Positions 31,968-33,026 of a DNA stretch of 33,026 bases are shown in pieces. The notes under the pieces are model-generated. The model was not told where the DNA came from and searched no databases. It was given only the letters and a program-made list of their open reading frames with translations. The translations under genes and the position numbers were made by a program. Every line of letters begins with the position of its first letter. Position 1 is the stretch's first letter. The stretch lies in NCBI GenBank assembly GCA_002841945.1, contig PHBI01000070.1, forward strand, positions 1 to 33,026, in the 5' to 3' direction. Source of the stretch: Deltaproteobacteria bacterium HGW-Deltaproteobacteria-14 (GTDB lineage: Bacteria > Myxococcota_A > UBA9042 > PHBI01).

Positions 31968-32016
31968 CGGAGGCCACGGAGCAGGGCCCTCGCAGGCGCG
32001 CTCTCCGTGGCCTCCG
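31968..32016. terminator. Bidirectional terminator hairpin between convergent genes
   Basis: CGGAGGCCACGGAG (31968-31981) and CTCCGTGGCCTCCG (32003-32016) form a perfect 14-bp stem with a 21-nt loop. It lies between the phosphatase stop (31950) and the lipoprotein stop (32029), in the right place to stop both transcripts. There is no T-tract. Confidence 0.65.
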
Positions 32017-32028
32017 CGTCGGGCGAGG

Positions 32029-32688
32029 CTACGGCTGCTTCTTGGCGACCGAGCTCAGCATCTCCTCGTCGACGAGGTAGTTGCCGAACACGTAGAGCTC
32101 GCGGTCGGCGAGCTTGGTCTTGTCGAAGCTGTCGGGCTCCTGGTAGGTCAGGAGCTTCTTGCCGTCCTTGTCGGCGACGGCGCAGGTGATGTCCTTCTCC
32201 TCCGGCTTGTCGCCGAAGCTCTTCATCCACTTGCAGGTGCCGCCCTTGCGCACGATCGACTCGAACATCGTGGTCTTGATCGTGAAGTCGTCGAGGTTGG
32301 TCACCTCGAAGACCTTGCCGAGCCCGATGTGCATCGTGCCGTCGATCTCGACCATGTCGTACTTGTAGGTCGTGCCGTCGGGCAGCTCGAGGCCGAGCTC
32401 GTGGGGGGAGGCGATCTTGAGCTTGCCGGTCTCGGTCTTCGGCTCGCCCATGAAGCGCATGTCGGTGACCGACAGCTTGTCGCCGTCGACCACGAACTTG
32501 AAGTAGTCCTTCTTCTCGCTCCCGGAGATCCACGTCCCCTGGAGCTTGGCCTTGAGCGCGGTGTCGTCGAAGCCAGCCGGCGCCGTGGCGCCCTCGGGAG
32601 CCGTGCCCCCGGTCTCCGGCGCCTTCTCACCACCGCAGCCCGCCATCAGCCCGAGGGCCAGAGCCCCCATCATCAGCGTCCGTCGCAT
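32029..32688 (-). CDS. Predicted lipoprotein of unknown function (219 aa)
   Basis: The signal peptide MRRTLMMGALALGLMAGC ends in a good lipobox (L-M-A-G-C, Cys18), followed by GGEKAPETGG and a Pro/Ala/Thr-rich linker to about residue 40. The mature part is Lys- and Asp-rich with short beta-type stretches (LQGTWISG, KDYFKFVVDGDKLSV, GTTYKYDMVEIDG, LYVFGNYLVDEE). The opening L-Q-G-T-W resembles small lipocalin-like or copper-resistance-type lipoprotein domains, but I cannot assign a family. Two Cys in the mature part (KGGTCKW and DITCAV) probably pair. AGAGGTAGAG lies just before the ATG at 32688. It converges on the phosphatase gene. Confidence 0.85.
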   Translation of the reverse strand: MRRTLMMGALALGLMAGCGGEKAPETGGTAPEGATAPAGFDDTALKAKLQGTWISGSEKKDYFKFVVDGDKLSVTDMRFMGEPKTETGKLKIASPHELGLELPDGTTYKYDMVEIDGTMHIGLGKVFEVTNLDDFTIKTTMFESIVRKGGTCKWMKSFGDKPEEKDITCAVADKDGKKLLTYQEPDSFDKTKLADRELYVFGNYLVDEEMLSSVAKKQP

Positions 32689-32808
32689 CGCTCTACCTCT
32701 ATGATCTTGCTCGGGTCACCCCGCTCGTTCGAGCCGGGACGCCGGAAACCTGCACCCTCGGAGCGCGCCGCGCAAGCTGAAACGGGGGCCGTGGCCCGCG
32801 CGGAGCTC

Positions 32809-33026
32809 CTACTCCTCGGGCTCGCCGCCCTCGCGCGGGGCGGCGTCCTCGCCGACGGCTCCAGCCGGCGGCCCCGGCTCCGCCGCCGGCGTCGCGGCGG
32901 GCTGCTCGGCGCTGGGGCGCTTGGTCGCGAGCCCGTGGGGCGCCAGCTTGAACAGCTGCCCGAGCAGCCCGGCGAAGTCGACCTTGAGCGTCGGCGTCGG
33001 CGCCGCCGCCTCGGCCGGCGCCGCAG
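32809..33026 (-). CDS. C-terminal end of an acidic Pro/Ala-rich protein (partial, 5' end beyond window)
   Basis: The minus strand is open from the right edge to TAG at 32809-32811, giving about 72 residues. It reads A/P/T-rich, then LKVDFAGLLGQLFKLAPHGL, then a proline-, alanine- and glutamate-rich tail ending REGGEPEE. Third codon positions are nearly all G or C, supporting this frame. No domain can be named from this fragment. The 120 bases between it and the lipoprotein gene hold no gene. Confidence 0.6.
   Translation of the reverse strand, partial: AAPAEAAAPTPTLKVDFAGLLGQLFKLAPHGLATKRPSAEQPAATPAAEPGPPAGAVGEDAAPREGGEPEE

Overview
The window is about 70% G+C. It is almost certainly from a Myxococcota-type bacterium (the former Deltaproteobacteria), possibly an uncultured one. 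The evidence is the family mix: giant lipoproteins built from MopE-like C-D/N-G-x-D-x-D-C-D-G-x-x-D-E repeats, a myxobacterial disulfide-type C-G-D-G repeat, eukaryote-like EGF arrays, a P domain, a LamG-like domain and a WS/DGAT acyltransferase. The sequence alone does not support a species call. No rRNA, tRNA, CRISPR array, transposase or phage gene was seen.

Left part (1-7.9 kb). A glycine-rich gene end runs off the left edge, followed by a 24-bp tandem repeat. Then comes a minus-strand set: a VWA-domain protein, a YegI-like protein kinase starting 2 nt after it, and a small lipoprotein. Upstream of the VWA gene is a 300-bp cluster of five direct and two inverted copies of a REP-like sequence. 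Beyond it lie a nicotinamidase-like cysteine hydrolase and a translationally coupled pair (ATGA overlap): a peptidoglycan-binding protein with an HG...AC dyad like that of clan CD cysteine peptidases, and an exported leucine-rich-repeat protein.

Centre (8.1-26.2 kb, plus strand). Two tandem paralogous lipoproteins of 1615 and 1621 aa each carry a lipobox Cys at residue 23, a D/T/A-rich linker, a Cys-rich head, exactly 15 MopE-like units and a PQQ-like beta-propeller tail. They are 2 nt apart, and several units match by position in the array. A fluoride-channel gene (crcB) with a DUF190 partner follows. Next is a 2432-aa mosaic lipoprotein with EGF domains, about 21 MEGF/SCARF-like units, a P domain inserted inside another module, TSP3-like calcium motifs, EGF-CA repeats, a LamG-like domain and a lamin-tail-like end. 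These three genes make up over half the window and look like a surface-adhesion or cell-contact locus.

Right part (26.4-33 kb). A WS/DGAT acyltransferase converges on the giant gene across a 12-bp-stem palindrome. A minus-strand group encodes a YceI-like periplasmic protein, a multi-pass membrane protein and a TlpA-like thioredoxin. It is divergent from a LysR regulator, which is followed 18 nt later by a histidine phosphatase. A 14-bp-stem bidirectional hairpin separates these from a small lipoprotein. An acidic, proline/alanine-rich protein end runs off the right edge.

Because of the high G+C, very long open frames lie antisense to the giant genes; they were treated as shadows. Functions come from motif recognition by eye, without database searches.
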